DNA from: Comamonas sp. 26
GTDB taxonomy: Bacteria; Pseudomonadota; Gammaproteobacteria; Burkholderiales; Burkholderiaceae_C
Direction of reading: 5' to 3'
NCBI RefSeq assembly: GCF_002754475.1
Contig: NZ_PEFL01000001.1
Location: forward strand, 124,001-188,000
DNA: 64,000 nucleotides
Numbering within the stretch: position 1 is the first letter of the stretch; each line of letters starts with the position of its first letter. The notes beneath the pieces are model-generated. The model did not search any database, had not been told where the DNA came from, and saw only the letters and a program-made list of their open reading frames with translations. This document shows, piece by piece, positions 45,566 to 54,952 of the stretch. Position numbers and translations under genes: made by a program.

Positions 45566-46682
45566 ATTCTCTGAATTGACCGCCGGAGTCAATCATGGTC
45601 AGCCCCACATAGCTGGAGCCTGTGCGCGGTGCGGCAAAGCGCAGGCTCATGGCACCGTAGCGAATTTCACCCATGGCATCGAGTGCGGTGGTCAGCGCTG
45701 CGCGACTGGCGGCAGGACTGGCTTTGCGCAGACCATCGAGCAGGGTACGGGTGTTGAGAAAAACCTCCAGCCCCAGATAGGACGCAGGCGGCATGCCGCT
45801 GTGGCTGACGAGTTGCTGGTAATCCTTGACCGCAGGCACCGCGCCCTTCCACGGGCTGGGCACCAGCGTGGTAAAGGCAATGCCGCGTGTGTACGGCCCC
45901 AGTCCCTGCACCACGGCGCGGTTGGCCTGTGCAGCCAGGTTGTAGAACGGGGCGGTGATGTGGGCCTGCCTTGCCATGGTGATGAGGCCGATGGTGGCAG
46001 GGGTGCCAGCCAGCACGATGACGCCTTGCAGATCGGGCTGGGCAGCCAGTTGCTTGGCCAGGTCTGGGGTATTGGCGCCTGATGGCTCCACAGCCAGGGT
46101 GGTGATTGGTTTCAAGCCCTTGGCGGTGAAGGCGGTCATTGCGATCTGCAGGCCGTCTTTGCCGAAGCCATCATTTTGATAAACGATGACAACACGTTGC
46201 AGACCAAGGGTCTGCATTTGCTGCAGCATGGCGGAGATTTCAGCCTGCGTGGTGGCGCGCAGCGGGTAGGCGTGGCGGCCCGGCTGCTGGCGCATAGTGC
46301 CTGCACCGGCAATCACGCCTACCAGCGGGGTCTGGCCCTGCTGCACTTCGGGCTGCATGGCGGTGCAGCTGGCTGTGCCCCAGCAGTTGAGCAGGGCGAC
46401 AGAGCCCTCCTGAAGCAGCTGGCGTGCATTGCTGGCGGCGCGCTGCGGGTCATAGCCATCGTCCAGCACCTTGAGGGCCAGTTGCCGTCCGCTCAGGCCA
46501 CCTTGTTTGTTGAGTGCATCAATCTGGGCTTGCATGATGGCCAGCCCTTCCTTGCCGGCCTCGGCCTGCGCTCCGGAGAGAGGCAGGCTGGTGCCGATGG
46601 TGATGCTGCTTTCCTGTGCATGTAGCGACAGGGTGGTGGTGGCGGCGGCCAGAAGCCAGGCGCTGCGCAATAGGGATTGCAT
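45564..46682 (-). CDS. ABC transporter substrate-binding protein (LivJ type)
   Basis: 372 residues from ATG 46682, preceded by GAGGAGGAGAGAT. Signal peptide (MQSLLRSAWLLAAATTTLSL, cleavage at LHAQE), then ITIGTSLPLSGAQAEAGKEG and the two-lobed periplasmic binding-protein fold. Orphan: no permease or ATPase gene adjoins. It differs clearly from the protein at 18466-19713, so it is not a recent duplicate. Ligand unknown. Confidence 0.85.
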   Translation of the reverse strand: MQSLLRSAWLLAAATTTLSLHAQESSITIGTSLPLSGAQAEAGKEGLAIMQAQIDALNKQGGLSGRQLALKVLDDGYDPQRAASNARQLLQEGSVALLNCWGTASCTAMQPEVQQGQTPLVGVIAGAGTMRQQPGRHAYPLRATTQAEISAMLQQMQTLGLQRVVIVYQNDGFGKDGLQIAMTAFTAKGLKPITTLAVEPSGANTPDLAKQLAAQPDLQGVIVLAGTPATIGLITMARQAHITAPFYNLAAQANRAVVQGLGPYTRGIAFTTLVPSPWKGAVPAVKDYQQLVSHSGMPPASYLGLEVFLNTRTLLDGLRKASPAASRAALTTALDAMGEIRYGAMSLRFAAPRTGSSYVGLTMIDSGGQFRE

Positions 46683-46817
46683 ATCTCTCCTCCTCGTTGT
46701 TATCAGCCCATGGTGGTTGGGTGGCAACAGGTGAGGGAGAGGGCAACCGTGGCTATGTCGGCTGGGGGCGACGTTATGCTGTTTTGACCCGCGTATGGCT
46801 TGGTCATTTGACCGGGG

Positions 46818-48737
46818 TCAGCGTCTTTCCAGCATCCACAGGCGTTTGCTGGCGCGGGTCATGGCAACGTAGAGCATGTTGCGCTCTGGGTCGCTCGCAT
46901 TGGGCGAGAGGTGCCTGATATCGACAAAAGGCACAGCGACGAATTCATATTCATGGCCTTTGCTGCGCTCCACCGTGAGCAGTTGCAGGCTTGGCTTTTC
47001 CTGGCGCTGATGCTGCGCGATGCTCGACTGAACCATGAGGCTGAGACGGCCCAGAAATTCATCGACGGAAAGACCAGCGCAGATGCGTGACAGCGCTTTC
47101 AGGCTGGCCAGGCACTGGCGCAGTTCGCCCTGACTGATGGGGGCCTGAGCGAAGAACTGCTGCATCAGAGGGTGCTGGCACAGCCGCCCTGCATCGGCGC
47201 ATTGGTCGGCGGGCAGGGCTAGCAGTCGGGCAGCAGGCGAGTCTGATGCGATGTGAGCGGCAAAGAAGCGGCGCATGGCGGCTTGCTGCCCCATGAGTTC
47301 GGCGGCAATGCGCAGCGTGTCGGATTCAGGAGGAGCATCCCCCAGTGCGCCCATGTCGAACAGGCCGTTGGCCAGCAGGTCCCGGTCGGGTGAGGTGGCA
47401 TGGCGCACGTAGCGCATCAGGCCTTCGGCTGCGCTGTTCAAAATACCTTGTGAGAGCAGCGCGCTGCCACTGCAGCCTTTCATGGCCCACAGCATGGCCA
47501 GCACCAGGGCGATTTCGCGGCGCTGGTAGAAGCGCTGCATGCCCTTGCAGGCGTAGTGCACGCCTTCATGGGCGAACAGCCATTCGAGCGGTACCGAATC
47601 TTCGGGCGAGCGCAGGATGATTCGCAGCAGGGCGGGCGCCTCGTGCGGCTTGCGGGGCAGGCGGGCCACCGTGGCATGAATATCCAGTAGCTGTCGCGCA
47701 CAGTCCTCATCATCGCCGTGGCGATGCTCGAACCATGCGGCAGCGTTGCGGTAATGGGCTTCGAACCCCACGCTGAAGAATCGGTTCAGCTGCTGGCAGA
47801 TGGCGGGGCCGAAGCGATAGGTGGTGTTGAGCGTGGTCTGGGCCGTGCCGACGGGTAGCTCTTGCAGTATGCGCTGGGCACCGTCTCCAAAGACGGAGGA
47901 TGCACCCGGTAGGATGTGCTGGTTGAAATCGCCCACACCGATGAAGCCGCCGTTGCCACGCGCCAGGTGGCGCAGCACCAGCAGTGCGGCTTCGTCCAGG
48001 TCTTGCAGCTCGTCGAATAGCACTGCGTCGAAGCGGCCCTGCAGTGGCGCGAAGCAGGCATTGAAGTCCAGTGTGGCCAGTTGGCAGGCCAGCGCATAGG
48101 TGCAGTCGCCGGGTGCGTAGAACTGTGGCTCCCGGGTGGGGCCAGCGCGCAGCCGCTCATAGCTGCGCAATAGCCGGTACAGGCCGTAGTCCAGTGCGTT
48201 GTCGCGGCAATAGGCCAGCGCGCCAAGGCCGCTGTCCTCGATGCTGAGCTCCAGCATGCGCTGCTTGGCCTGGGCCTCGAAGGCGAGGAAGGCGCTGATG
48301 TCCAGTGGGCGGGCGAAGTAGTCCGCCAGCTCGGGTATGTCGATCTCCGCGTGCCGCTCAACCTCTTGAGACAGTGCTCCCTGCGCCTGCGCGATGAGCA
48401 GGTTCTTCTCTAGGTCGGAGGAAAGAGTGGGGACAGGGTCGCCTTGCTCTGTGAGCATCTGTGCGCACAACTGCTCCAGTGTGAGCAGATGCAGGTCTTC
48501 GAGCCGCACGGCGGTGAACCGGGTCAGCCGCTCCTGAATGGCCTTGATGCCGGCTTCCGAGTAGGCCAGCATCAGCACGTTGCGCGCACCCTTGGTGTGG
48601 ATCAGATCGGCGGCCTTGATGGCCAGCGTGGTTGTTTTGCCCGTGCCGGCCAGGGCGCGGATGAGCAAAGAGGGCGCTTCGCTGTTGAGTGCCTGGTTCT
48701 GGTCAATGCCGGGGTAATGCCTGGGCTGAAGGTTCAT
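46818..48737 (-). CDS. UvrD/Rep-like superfamily 1 helicase (orphan)
   Basis: 639 residues with all SF1A motifs: Walker A GTGKTT at 31-36, DELQD (motif II) at 241-245, GVGDFNQHI (III) at 266-274, TYRFGP (IV) at 305-310, and late in the chain TVERSKGHEYEFVAVPF (V) and LYVAMTRASKRL (VI). Likely a 3'-5' DNA translocase or helicase. It is shorter than UvrD or Rep and lacks a recognisable nuclease domain. The neighbouring genes are unrelated. Confidence 0.85.
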   Translation of the reverse strand: MNLQPRHYPGIDQNQALNSEAPSLLIRALAGTGKTTTLAIKAADLIHTKGARNVLMLAYSEAGIKAIQERLTRFTAVRLEDLHLLTLEQLCAQMLTEQGDPVPTLSSDLEKNLLIAQAQGALSQEVERHAEIDIPELADYFARPLDISAFLAFEAQAKQRMLELSIEDSGLGALAYCRDNALDYGLYRLLRSYERLRAGPTREPQFYAPGDCTYALACQLATLDFNACFAPLQGRFDAVLFDELQDLDEAALLVLRHLARGNGGFIGVGDFNQHILPGASSVFGDGAQRILQELPVGTAQTTLNTTYRFGPAICQQLNRFFSVGFEAHYRNAAAWFEHRHGDDEDCARQLLDIHATVARLPRKPHEAPALLRIILRSPEDSVPLEWLFAHEGVHYACKGMQRFYQRREIALVLAMLWAMKGCSGSALLSQGILNSAAEGLMRYVRHATSPDRDLLANGLFDMGALGDAPPESDTLRIAAELMGQQAAMRRFFAAHIASDSPAARLLALPADQCADAGRLCQHPLMQQFFAQAPISQGELRQCLASLKALSRICAGLSVDEFLGRLSLMVQSSIAQHQRQEKPSLQLLTVERSKGHEYEFVAVPFVDIRHLSPNASDPERNMLYVAMTRASKRLWMLERR

Positions 48738-48805
48738 GCAGTGGGTACTCCATCTTCGTTATCCATGGCGCAGCCCATGCCGTGGGGCGCTTTCCGGAGC
48801 AGTCG

Positions 48806-49708
48806 TCAGCTCATGGCCTTGCGCAGCCACTCGGCAAAGGCCGAGCATTCCCAGCGGTCCATGATGCCGGTCTTCCAGCACAGGTAGTGGGCGTGCGGGC
48901 TGTGGGCATCGGTGTCGAACAGGCGCACCAGCGTGCCGTTCTCCAGCCAGGGCGCGCCCAGTTTGTGGCGCACCAGTGCAATGCCCATGCTGGCGGATGC
49001 GGCGTCGCACATCAGGCCAATGTCGTTGAACTGCGAGCCTTCGTTGGGCTCGGCCATGTCGAGGCCAGTGGCCGCAAACCAGGTTCGCCAGGGCTCCAGA
49101 GGGCTGCGCAGCAGCGGCATGCCTTCAAGGTCTTCGGGCCGCTCGAACGGGCCATGTTCCCGGATGAAGCTGGGCGATGCCAGGGGCGTGATAGTGTCGC
49201 GGGCCAACTCGATATGCTCCACATCGGCATAGTGACCGGCACCAAAACGCACCATCAGGTCGGCATCTTCACCAATGACGTCCAGCAGCGGAATCGAGAC
49301 TTGCAGCGCAATGTCGATTTCCGGGTAGGCCTCGGTGAACTGGCGCAGGCGCGGAATTAGAATCACGCGCGCAAAAGTGGGGGTGACGGCCAGTTTCAGG
49401 CGTCTGCGTCCCGGGGATGCGGCTGCGCCGGGAAAGCGCTGCAGTGCGCCCAGACCTTCGCGGACATGGGCCAGATAGGCGATGCCGTCTGTGGTCAGCG
49501 AAAAATCCGCCCGACCAAATAGACGCGCGCCCAGCATCTGCTCCAGCTGCTTGACGCGGTGGCTGACGGCGCTGGGCGTCACGCACAGCTCCTCTGCCGT
49601 TTGCGTGACAGAACGCAGCCGCGCCAGGGCCTCAAAAGTAAGCAGGCACTGGATCGGCGGGATGCGCCGGGCGGTGATGCTGTTTAAGGCGCTGGGGCTG
49701 CGGGTCAT
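48806..49708 (-). CDS. LysR-family transcriptional regulator, GcvA-like
   Basis: 300 residues from ATG 49708 (MTRSPSALNSITARRIPPIQ). N-terminal winged helix (LLTFEALARLRSVTQTAEEL, then CVTPSAVSHRVKQLEQMLGA) and a two-lobed effector domain from about residue 95. The PPIQ...FEALARL start is typical of GcvA/AmpR-type regulators. The longer frame to 49789 enters purU. It lies 23 nt after purU in the same direction, so both may be on one transcript. Targets unknown. Confidence 0.88.
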   Translation of the reverse strand: MTRSPSALNSITARRIPPIQCLLTFEALARLRSVTQTAEELCVTPSAVSHRVKQLEQMLGARLFGRADFSLTTDGIAYLAHVREGLGALQRFPGAAASPGRRRLKLAVTPTFARVILIPRLRQFTEAYPEIDIALQVSIPLLDVIGEDADLMVRFGAGHYADVEHIELARDTITPLASPSFIREHGPFERPEDLEGMPLLRSPLEPWRTWFAATGLDMAEPNEGSQFNDIGLMCDAASASMGIALVRHKLGAPWLENGTLVRLFDTDAHSPHAHYLCWKTGIMDRWECSAFAEWLRKAMS

Positions 49709-49731
49709 GCAAAAAGTCCCAAGCCTGAGGG

Positions 49732-50580
49732 TTAGCGGAAGACCACGGTCTTGTGACCGTTCAAGATCACGCGGCGTTCGCTGTGCCACTTCACGGCGCG
49801 GGCCAGCACCTGGCTTTCGGTATCGCGGCCGCGAGCGGTCAGGTCTTCCACTGTGTCGGTGTGGTCGGCACGGGCGACGTCCTGCTCAATGATAGGACCT
49901 TCGTCCAGGTCAGCCGTTACATAGTGGGCGGTAGCGCCGATCAGCTTTACGCCGCGGTCATGCGCCTGGTAGTAGGGCTTGGCACCCTTGAAACTGGGCA
50001 AAAAGCTGTGGTGGATGTTGATGGCGCGGCCAGACAGCTTCTTGCACAGGTCGTTGGACAGCACTTGCATGTAGCGGGCCAGCACGACCAGCTCTGCGCC
50101 TTCTTCCTGAATGATCTCGTACTGGCGCTCTTCGGCCTGAGCCTTGGTCGCAGCCGTCACGGGGATGTGGTGGAAGGGGATGTTGTAGCTGGCCGCCAGT
50201 TGGTAGAACTCGCGGTGGTTGCTGACGATGGCCTTGATCTCGATAGGCAGCAGACCCGACTTCCAGCGGAACAGCAGGTCGTTGAGGCAATGGCCTTCCT
50301 TGCTGACCATGATCACGGTCTTCATCCGCTCAGTTTTGGAGTGCAAACTCCACTGCATTTGATATTGATCAGCTAATTCAGCGACAGATGCTTTAAGAGC
50401 GGCGGGGTCCTTGCCGTCACAGGCAAACTGCACGCGCATGAAAAACAGGCCAGTCACCGTGTCGTTGTACTGTGCTGCTTCTTCGATATTGCCGCCTTGT
50501 TCGAGCAAAAAGCCCGAAACGGCATGCACCAGGCCCAGTCGATCTGGGCAAGATAAAGTCAAAATATAGGCTTGGGTCAT
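49732..50580 (-). CDS. purU: Formyltetrahydrofolate deformylase
   Basis: Hydrolyses 10-formyl-THF to THF and formate, balancing one-carbon pools for glycine and purine synthesis. 282 residues from ATG 50580 (MTQAYILTLSCPDRLGLVHA). ACT domain at about 1-85; the formyltransferase-fold catalytic domain has INIHHSFLPSFKGAKPYYQA and GVKLIGATAHYV with the Asn/His/Asp site. Divergent from the large EAL protein, with 51 nt between starts. Confidence 0.95.
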   Translation of the reverse strand: MTQAYILTLSCPDRLGLVHAVSGFLLEQGGNIEEAAQYNDTVTGLFFMRVQFACDGKDPAALKASVAELADQYQMQWSLHSKTERMKTVIMVSKEGHCLNDLLFRWKSGLLPIEIKAIVSNHREFYQLAASYNIPFHHIPVTAATKAQAEERQYEIIQEEGAELVVLARYMQVLSNDLCKKLSGRAINIHHSFLPSFKGAKPYYQAHDRGVKLIGATAHYVTADLDEGPIIEQDVARADHTDTVEDLTARGRDTESQVLARAVKWHSERRVILNGHKTVVFR

Positions 50581-50631
50581 AGCTCGGCGATTGTCGCAGC
50601 AAGGCGAGGACCCTGCGGACAAAGGAAATTC

Positions 50632-53349
50632 ATGAAAAGCGAGGGAGGCCATTCTCGCCTCACACCCTGGGTGATAGTCACCCTCTATGTGTGTGCGGGA
50701 ATGATGTGGTTGGGCGCTCAGGCAAGCGTGCTTGACTATTTTGCGGTATCGCTCAATCGCCAGTCGCTGCGTTGGCAGATAGGCCTGTTCATCGTTTGGT
50801 TGCTAGTGACTGCACTGGTGGCGCTGTGGTTCATGCAGCGCAAGCGGCAAGCTGATCAGCGCAGCCGGGAAACGGCGCAGGAGCTAGAGCTGATCGTGCG
50901 TTACGCACCGGCCGGTATGGCTCGTGTGCACCTGGGCGGCGGAAAAATTGCCTGGGCCAATCCCAAGCTGGCAGGCTGGCTGGGCTGCAGCGTCGAATCT
51001 CTGCGCGGTCAGGACTTTCGCGCTCTGGTGCTCGCTGACGACAAGGAAGAAATCGCGCTGCAGCTTGAGCGCTTGCTCGACGGCAGTACCAACTACTACC
51101 AGGCTTTGCGCACCTGCGTCAACGCCACCACCGGCAAGGTCACGCCTGTGCTGTGTACCACTAGTCGCGTGGCGTCCTCTGGCGTGGATGGGCCGGTGGC
51201 CTTGGTCTGTGTGCTGCAAGATTTGAGCGAGATGGTGAATGCGCGCAATGCCATGGTGCGCAGTGAAACCATGCTGCGCATGGCGCTGGAAGGCAGCGGT
51301 AATGGTGTCTGGGAATGGGATGCGCTGGCGTTGCGCCTGAACTTTTCTTCGGGCATGTGCGCTTTGCTGAAATATCAGGGCCAGGACCTGGCTGCGGACT
51401 TTGACTTCTACCAGCGCCTGCACCCCGAAGATGTGGCTGCTGCACGCCTGCAGGTGGATCAGGCTCTGGAGCAGGGCAGCATGCTGGTGCTGACGGCGCG
51501 ACTGCTGTGCTTTGATGGCATGTACCGCTGGTTTCGCGCTCGTGGTCAGGCCCATAAAGATGCGGATGGTCGATTGCTGCGTATTTCCGGCCTGCTGTCT
51601 GATCAGACCGCAAGCCGCGAGGCCGATGAGCGCCGCCGACTTGCCTCCACCGTGGTAGAAAACACCATCGAGGGCGTGGTGGTGACCGATGCGTACAGCC
51701 GCATTCTCTCGGTCAATCGCTCTTTCACGCGTCTGCTGGGTTTCTCTGAAGAAGAAATGCTGGGCCAGACTCCGCGCATGTTCAAGTCCGGCCGTCACGA
51801 CAAGGCGTTCTACGATGCCATGTGGGCAAGAATGCGCTCCCATGGGCACTGGCAGGGGGAGATCTGGAATCGTCGCAAGAACGGGGAAGTCTTTCCCGAG
51901 CGCATGTCGCTGAGCGCGGTCAAGGACGCCAATGATCATGTCACCCATTACGTCTGCATGTTCACCGACATCTCGGCCGAGAAGGCGCGTGAGCAGCAGC
52001 TGGAGTTTCTCGCGCACAGGGATGTGCTGACCGGTCTGCCAAATCGCTCGCAGTTCAGCCTGATGCTGGGCAATGCGCTGGCGGACAGCCAGCTCACTGG
52101 CACTGGCATGGCGGTGATGCTCTTCAATATTGACCGCTTCAAGGACGTGAACGACAGCTACGGTCACTCCATTGGTGACGAGGTGCTCAGGCATGTAGCG
52201 CATCAGATGCAGGCCGCCTTGCGCAGCGGCGACATCATTGCTCGACTTGCCGGAGACGAGCTGTGTGTGGTGGCCAACTCCCTCTCTGGCCGTCAAGCCG
52301 CCATAGAAGTGACAGAGCGTTTAATGGCTGCTGCGGGCAAACCGTGGACTACGCCAGATGGCCTGTCTGTCGTGGTCAGCGTGAGCGCTGGTATTTGCCT
52401 GTACCCCGAGCATGCGCAGACTGCCGAGGAATTGCTGCAAGGCGCCCATGCCGCAGTGTATGGGGCCAAGAGCCGAGGCTCCAACGCATGGTGCTTCTTC
52501 CATGAAGACATGACGCAGGCCGCGCGCGAGCGCCTTGAGCTGGAGGCACGCCTGCGCCGTGCCCTGGATCTGGGTCATATGCGCCTGTACTACCAGCCGC
52601 AGATTGATCTGCAGACTGGTCGCCTGATGGGTGCTGAGGCACTGCTGCGCTGGCTGGATCCTGAAGAAGGCCTGATTTCTCCGGCACGCTTTATTCCGGT
52701 GGCTGAAAGCTCGGGCGTCATCGGCCCGCTGGGCTTGTGGGTGCTGGGCGAGGCCTGCCGTCAGGGCCAGCAATGGCGCACTGCGGGACTGCCCGATCTG
52801 ACGATTGCCGTGAATGTCTCGTTGCACCAGTTTCTGCTCACCGATCTGGTGGGCGCGACGAACCAGGTGCTGGCAGAGTCATGCTTTCCAGCGGAATTTC
52901 TGGAGCTGGAAATCACTGAAAGCGCGCTGGCCGAAAAGCCTGAAGACGCGCTTACCGTGCTCACCCGCCTGCGTGATCTGGGCCTGCGTCTGGCCATTGA
53001 TGACTTTGGCACCGGCTATTCGTCGCTGGCTCACCTCAAGCGCTTTCCGCTCGATCTTCTCAAGATCGACCAGGGCTTTATCCGCGACATTCCCAACAGC
53101 GCGGACGACATGACCATCAGCAGCTCGGTCATTGCACTGGGCCACGCCATGGGCCTGAAGGTGCTGGCCGAGGGGGTGGAAACACGCGAGCAGCTGGCAT
53201 TTTTGCAGGAAAAAGGCTGCGACTACTTTCAGGGCTACTTTTGCAGCCGTCCCGTTCCGGCGGAAGACTTCACGCGTCTGTTGGAGAAAGCGCGTGATGG
53301 CCTGCCGCTGGTGGATATCGCTGCGGCTGGCGAGCATGTGGTGGTTTGA
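50632..53349 (+). CDS. Membrane PAS-GGDEF-EAL protein (cyclic-di-GMP)
   Basis: 905 residues from ATG 50632, with AAAGGAAATT upstream. Two transmembrane helices (about 12-32 and 48-68), three PAS-type sensor regions (about 82-195, 205-335, 345-465), a GGDEF domain (about 470-630) and an EAL domain (about 645-895). The diguanylate-cyclase signature is AGDEL (540-544) instead of GGDEF, so synthase activity is doubtful. EAL residues look complete (EALLRW at 669, LEITESAL, DDFGTGYSSLAHLKRFPLD, AEGVETREQ), favouring c-di-GMP phosphodiesterase activity. Confidence 0.92.
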   Translation: MKSEGGHSRLTPWVIVTLYVCAGMMWLGAQASVLDYFAVSLNRQSLRWQIGLFIVWLLVTALVALWFMQRKRQADQRSRETAQELELIVRYAPAGMARVHLGGGKIAWANPKLAGWLGCSVESLRGQDFRALVLADDKEEIALQLERLLDGSTNYYQALRTCVNATTGKVTPVLCTTSRVASSGVDGPVALVCVLQDLSEMVNARNAMVRSETMLRMALEGSGNGVWEWDALALRLNFSSGMCALLKYQGQDLAADFDFYQRLHPEDVAAARLQVDQALEQGSMLVLTARLLCFDGMYRWFRARGQAHKDADGRLLRISGLLSDQTASREADERRRLASTVVENTIEGVVVTDAYSRILSVNRSFTRLLGFSEEEMLGQTPRMFKSGRHDKAFYDAMWARMRSHGHWQGEIWNRRKNGEVFPERMSLSAVKDANDHVTHYVCMFTDISAEKAREQQLEFLAHRDVLTGLPNRSQFSLMLGNALADSQLTGTGMAVMLFNIDRFKDVNDSYGHSIGDEVLRHVAHQMQAALRSGDIIARLAGDELCVVANSLSGRQAAIEVTERLMAAAGKPWTTPDGLSVVVSVSAGICLYPEHAQTAEELLQGAHAAVYGAKSRGSNAWCFFHEDMTQAARERLELEARLRRALDLGHMRLYYQPQIDLQTGRLMGAEALLRWLDPEEGLISPARFIPVAESSGVIGPLGLWVLGEACRQGQQWRTAGLPDLTIAVNVSLHQFLLTDLVGATNQVLAESCFPAEFLELEITESALAEKPEDALTVLTRLRDLGLRLAIDDFGTGYSSLAHLKRFPLDLLKIDQGFIRDIPNSADDMTISSSVIALGHAMGLKVLAEGVETREQLAFLQEKGCDYFQGYFCSRPVPAEDFTRLLEKARDGLPLVDIAAAGEHVVV

Positions 53350-53380
53350 ACGTCAGCCGCCGATGCGCAACTCCGTGGAG

Positions 53381-54274
53381 TCAGGGCTTGGGCGCGGCCC
53401 TGTTCTTCCACTGCTCGCTTAACTCTGCACAGTGATCTTTAGAGGCGGTACCTGGCAGCGTCAGCAGCTTGTCTGCTTTCATATTGATAGCTGTTTGCGC
53501 TTTATCTGATTGCGCTATGGCCACTTTTGGCTTGAAGTCTGCAGCCAACCAGGTAGGCACGCCAATATCGCTGCGCACATGGCCACGGCCTGCCACCAGC
53601 AGCACGGTTTGACCGGGCTTGGCCAGTTTGTGCGCAGCAGTGCTTACCTTGGCCATGGATTCATCGCGCGCCAGCTGAATGCGGGCCATGGGGGCGAATT
53701 GCGACTCGGGCAGCAGGCCGCAATGGCCTTCCTTGATGGCATCCAGCTGCAACTGCCAGCCTGTGGCGGGCAAGTGGCTGTCATAACGGACATCGCCCAT
53801 GGACTGTTTCATCTGGGCGCGGGGCAGGTTGCCGCCCAGTACGGGCACGCCAGCCTGCACGGCAGCCATCACCATGGGGCCATAGTCCTTCCAAGGCCAG
53901 CCACCGGGGCCGCCGCCCTGCGCCCACAGCAGTGCGGTTTTGACCTCTTCATCGCTGGCACCGGGCTGCAGGGCGCGGGTATCGCCGCCGGCTGGGGCCA
54001 TCTCAATCACCAAAGCGGCCAGCTGCCCTTTCGCTGCCAGGTGGCGCACCGTAGCCGCTTCCCACTGGTGGTGCGATGTCTGGTCATGCTGCTCGCCCAG
54101 CAAGATGGCGGGGGTGCCTGACCATTGCGCCAGCGTCTGCTGCCACTGGGCATCGCTAGTCAGAGCTGTGCTCTGATGGGCACAACCGCCCAGCAGCAAG
54201 GCGGTGGCAAGAACGAGAGGCTTAGCCAGCGGTTTGAAAAAAGGGCGTTGAAGTGCCTGCGAAGAAGTCCACAT
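53381..54274 (-). CDS. ChaN-family lipoprotein (haem/iron-regulated type)
   Basis: 297 residues from ATG 54274, with AGGAC upstream. Lipoprotein signal with lipobox LLGGC (Cys near 32), then the ChaN-like domain: PAILLGEQHDQTSHHQWEAA, ALVIEMAPAGGDTRALQPGA and TVLLVAGRGHVRSDIGVPTW. Known relatives bind haem at the outer membrane. Its last part contains what looks like a captured family-2 repeat. The long frame to 54589 has no homology and is not used. Confidence 0.85.
   Translation of the reverse strand: MWTSSQALQRPFFKPLAKPLVLATALLLGGCAHQSTALTSDAQWQQTLAQWSGTPAILLGEQHDQTSHHQWEAATVRHLAAKGQLAALVIEMAPAGGDTRALQPGASDEEVKTALLWAQGGGPGGWPWKDYGPMVMAAVQAGVPVLGGNLPRAQMKQSMGDVRYDSHLPATGWQLQLDAIKEGHCGLLPESQFAPMARIQLARDESMAKVSTAAHKLAKPGQTVLLVAGRGHVRSDIGVPTWLAADFKPKVAIAQSDKAQTAINMKADKLLTLPGTASKDHCAELSEQWKNRAAPKP
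53482..53526. repeat. Family-2-like repeat inside the ChaN-type gene
   Basis: TTGATAGCTGTTTGCGCTTT followed by ATCTGATTGCGCTATGGCCA closely follows the arm-spacer-arm layout of the intergenic family but lies within the coding sequence, about 33-48 codons before the stop. Confidence 0.45.
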
Positions 54275-54605
54275 ATTGACCAGTCCTGTTTTGAAAGACG
54301 GGGCATGGCTTCGTACCTCAGAAAATCGCACCGGCTTTGCCCACCGAAATTTGACGCGGGGCAGCGGTGTTGGCTGCTGCCTCCCAGATATTGTCAGGCC
54401 TTGGCGGGCTGCTGTTCTGCGTAAGCGCCACTTTATCGAGGGCTTCAGCGCGCAAAACCCCAATGGGTTGATGAAAAAGCACTGGCGAATCTGCAGCTTC
54501 ATCAGCCTGAGTCTTGGCGGTTTGCAGGGGGCTGCTGCTCTAGGCACTGCAGAAACTACAAAAAGCATAGCTGGCAGCGCTTTCTGCATCTGCGTAAACC
54601 ATGAA
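54275..54605. other. Intergenic stretch without a recognisable gene
   Basis: About 330 nt between the ChaN-type start and the DUF3567 terminator. Reading frames are open in places on both strands, but no frame has a ribosome-binding site with family-like sequence. Codon use does not suggest coding. No repeat or clear promoter was recognised. Confidence 0.5.
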
Positions 54606-54635
54606 AAAAGCCACTCAAGTGATTGAGTGGCTTTT
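54606..54635 (-). terminator. Bidirectional intrinsic terminator after the DUF3567 gene
   Basis: AAAAGCCACTCAA, loop GTGA, TTGAGTGGCTTTT: a perfect 13-bp stem. On the reverse strand it is followed by a run of six U, a strong terminator for the DUF3567 transcript. Confidence 0.93.
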
Positions 54636-54652
54636 GTTTTGAGACGGATCGC

Positions 54653-54952
54653 TCAGTGGATGATGACTGGCTGCTGGGCGAGGCCGGTGTATTTGTCCAG
54701 CGTTTCCTCTACCTCTTCCTCAGTGGGGGCGTCTTGCTGCCAGGCCAAGATAGTCTTTTGGAACATTTCGGCCCAGGAACCATCGAGATACACCTCTTTG
54801 CCCGAGCGCTTGTCCACAATTTCAAAGCCGTGGCGGGGCAGTTGGTGCTTTCGCTCTGTTGCGGCCGGGGCAGTGCCTGCCGGAACGTCTGCCTCCATGT
54901 CTGGACGCAGATGGAGCACCGCAAAGGATTCCGAGTCGTAAAGCATTTGCAT
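54653..54952 (-). CDS. DUF3567 family protein
   Basis: 99-residue conserved betaproteobacterial protein of unknown function. MQMLYDSESFAVLHLRPDME at the start and the family core RHGFEIVDKRSGKEVYLDGS, then WAEMFQKTILAWQQDAPTEE. No signal peptide or membrane helix; acidic. Monocistronic with its own terminator. The next 287 nt upstream hold no gene. Confidence 0.88.
   Translation of the reverse strand: MQMLYDSESFAVLHLRPDMEADVPAGTAPAATERKHQLPRHGFEIVDKRSGKEVYLDGSWAEMFQKTILAWQQDAPTEEEVEETLDKYTGLAQQPVIIH

Noticed and set aside
53381..54589. 402-codon version of the ChaN-type gene
   Set aside because: The first 105 codons are not lipoprotein-like; the lipobox sits correctly only when starting at 54274.
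54468..54626. 52-codon frame starting MKKHWRICSFISLSLGG, looks like a small secreted peptide
   Set aside because: No ribosome-binding site, and its end runs through the DUF3567 terminator; probably chance.
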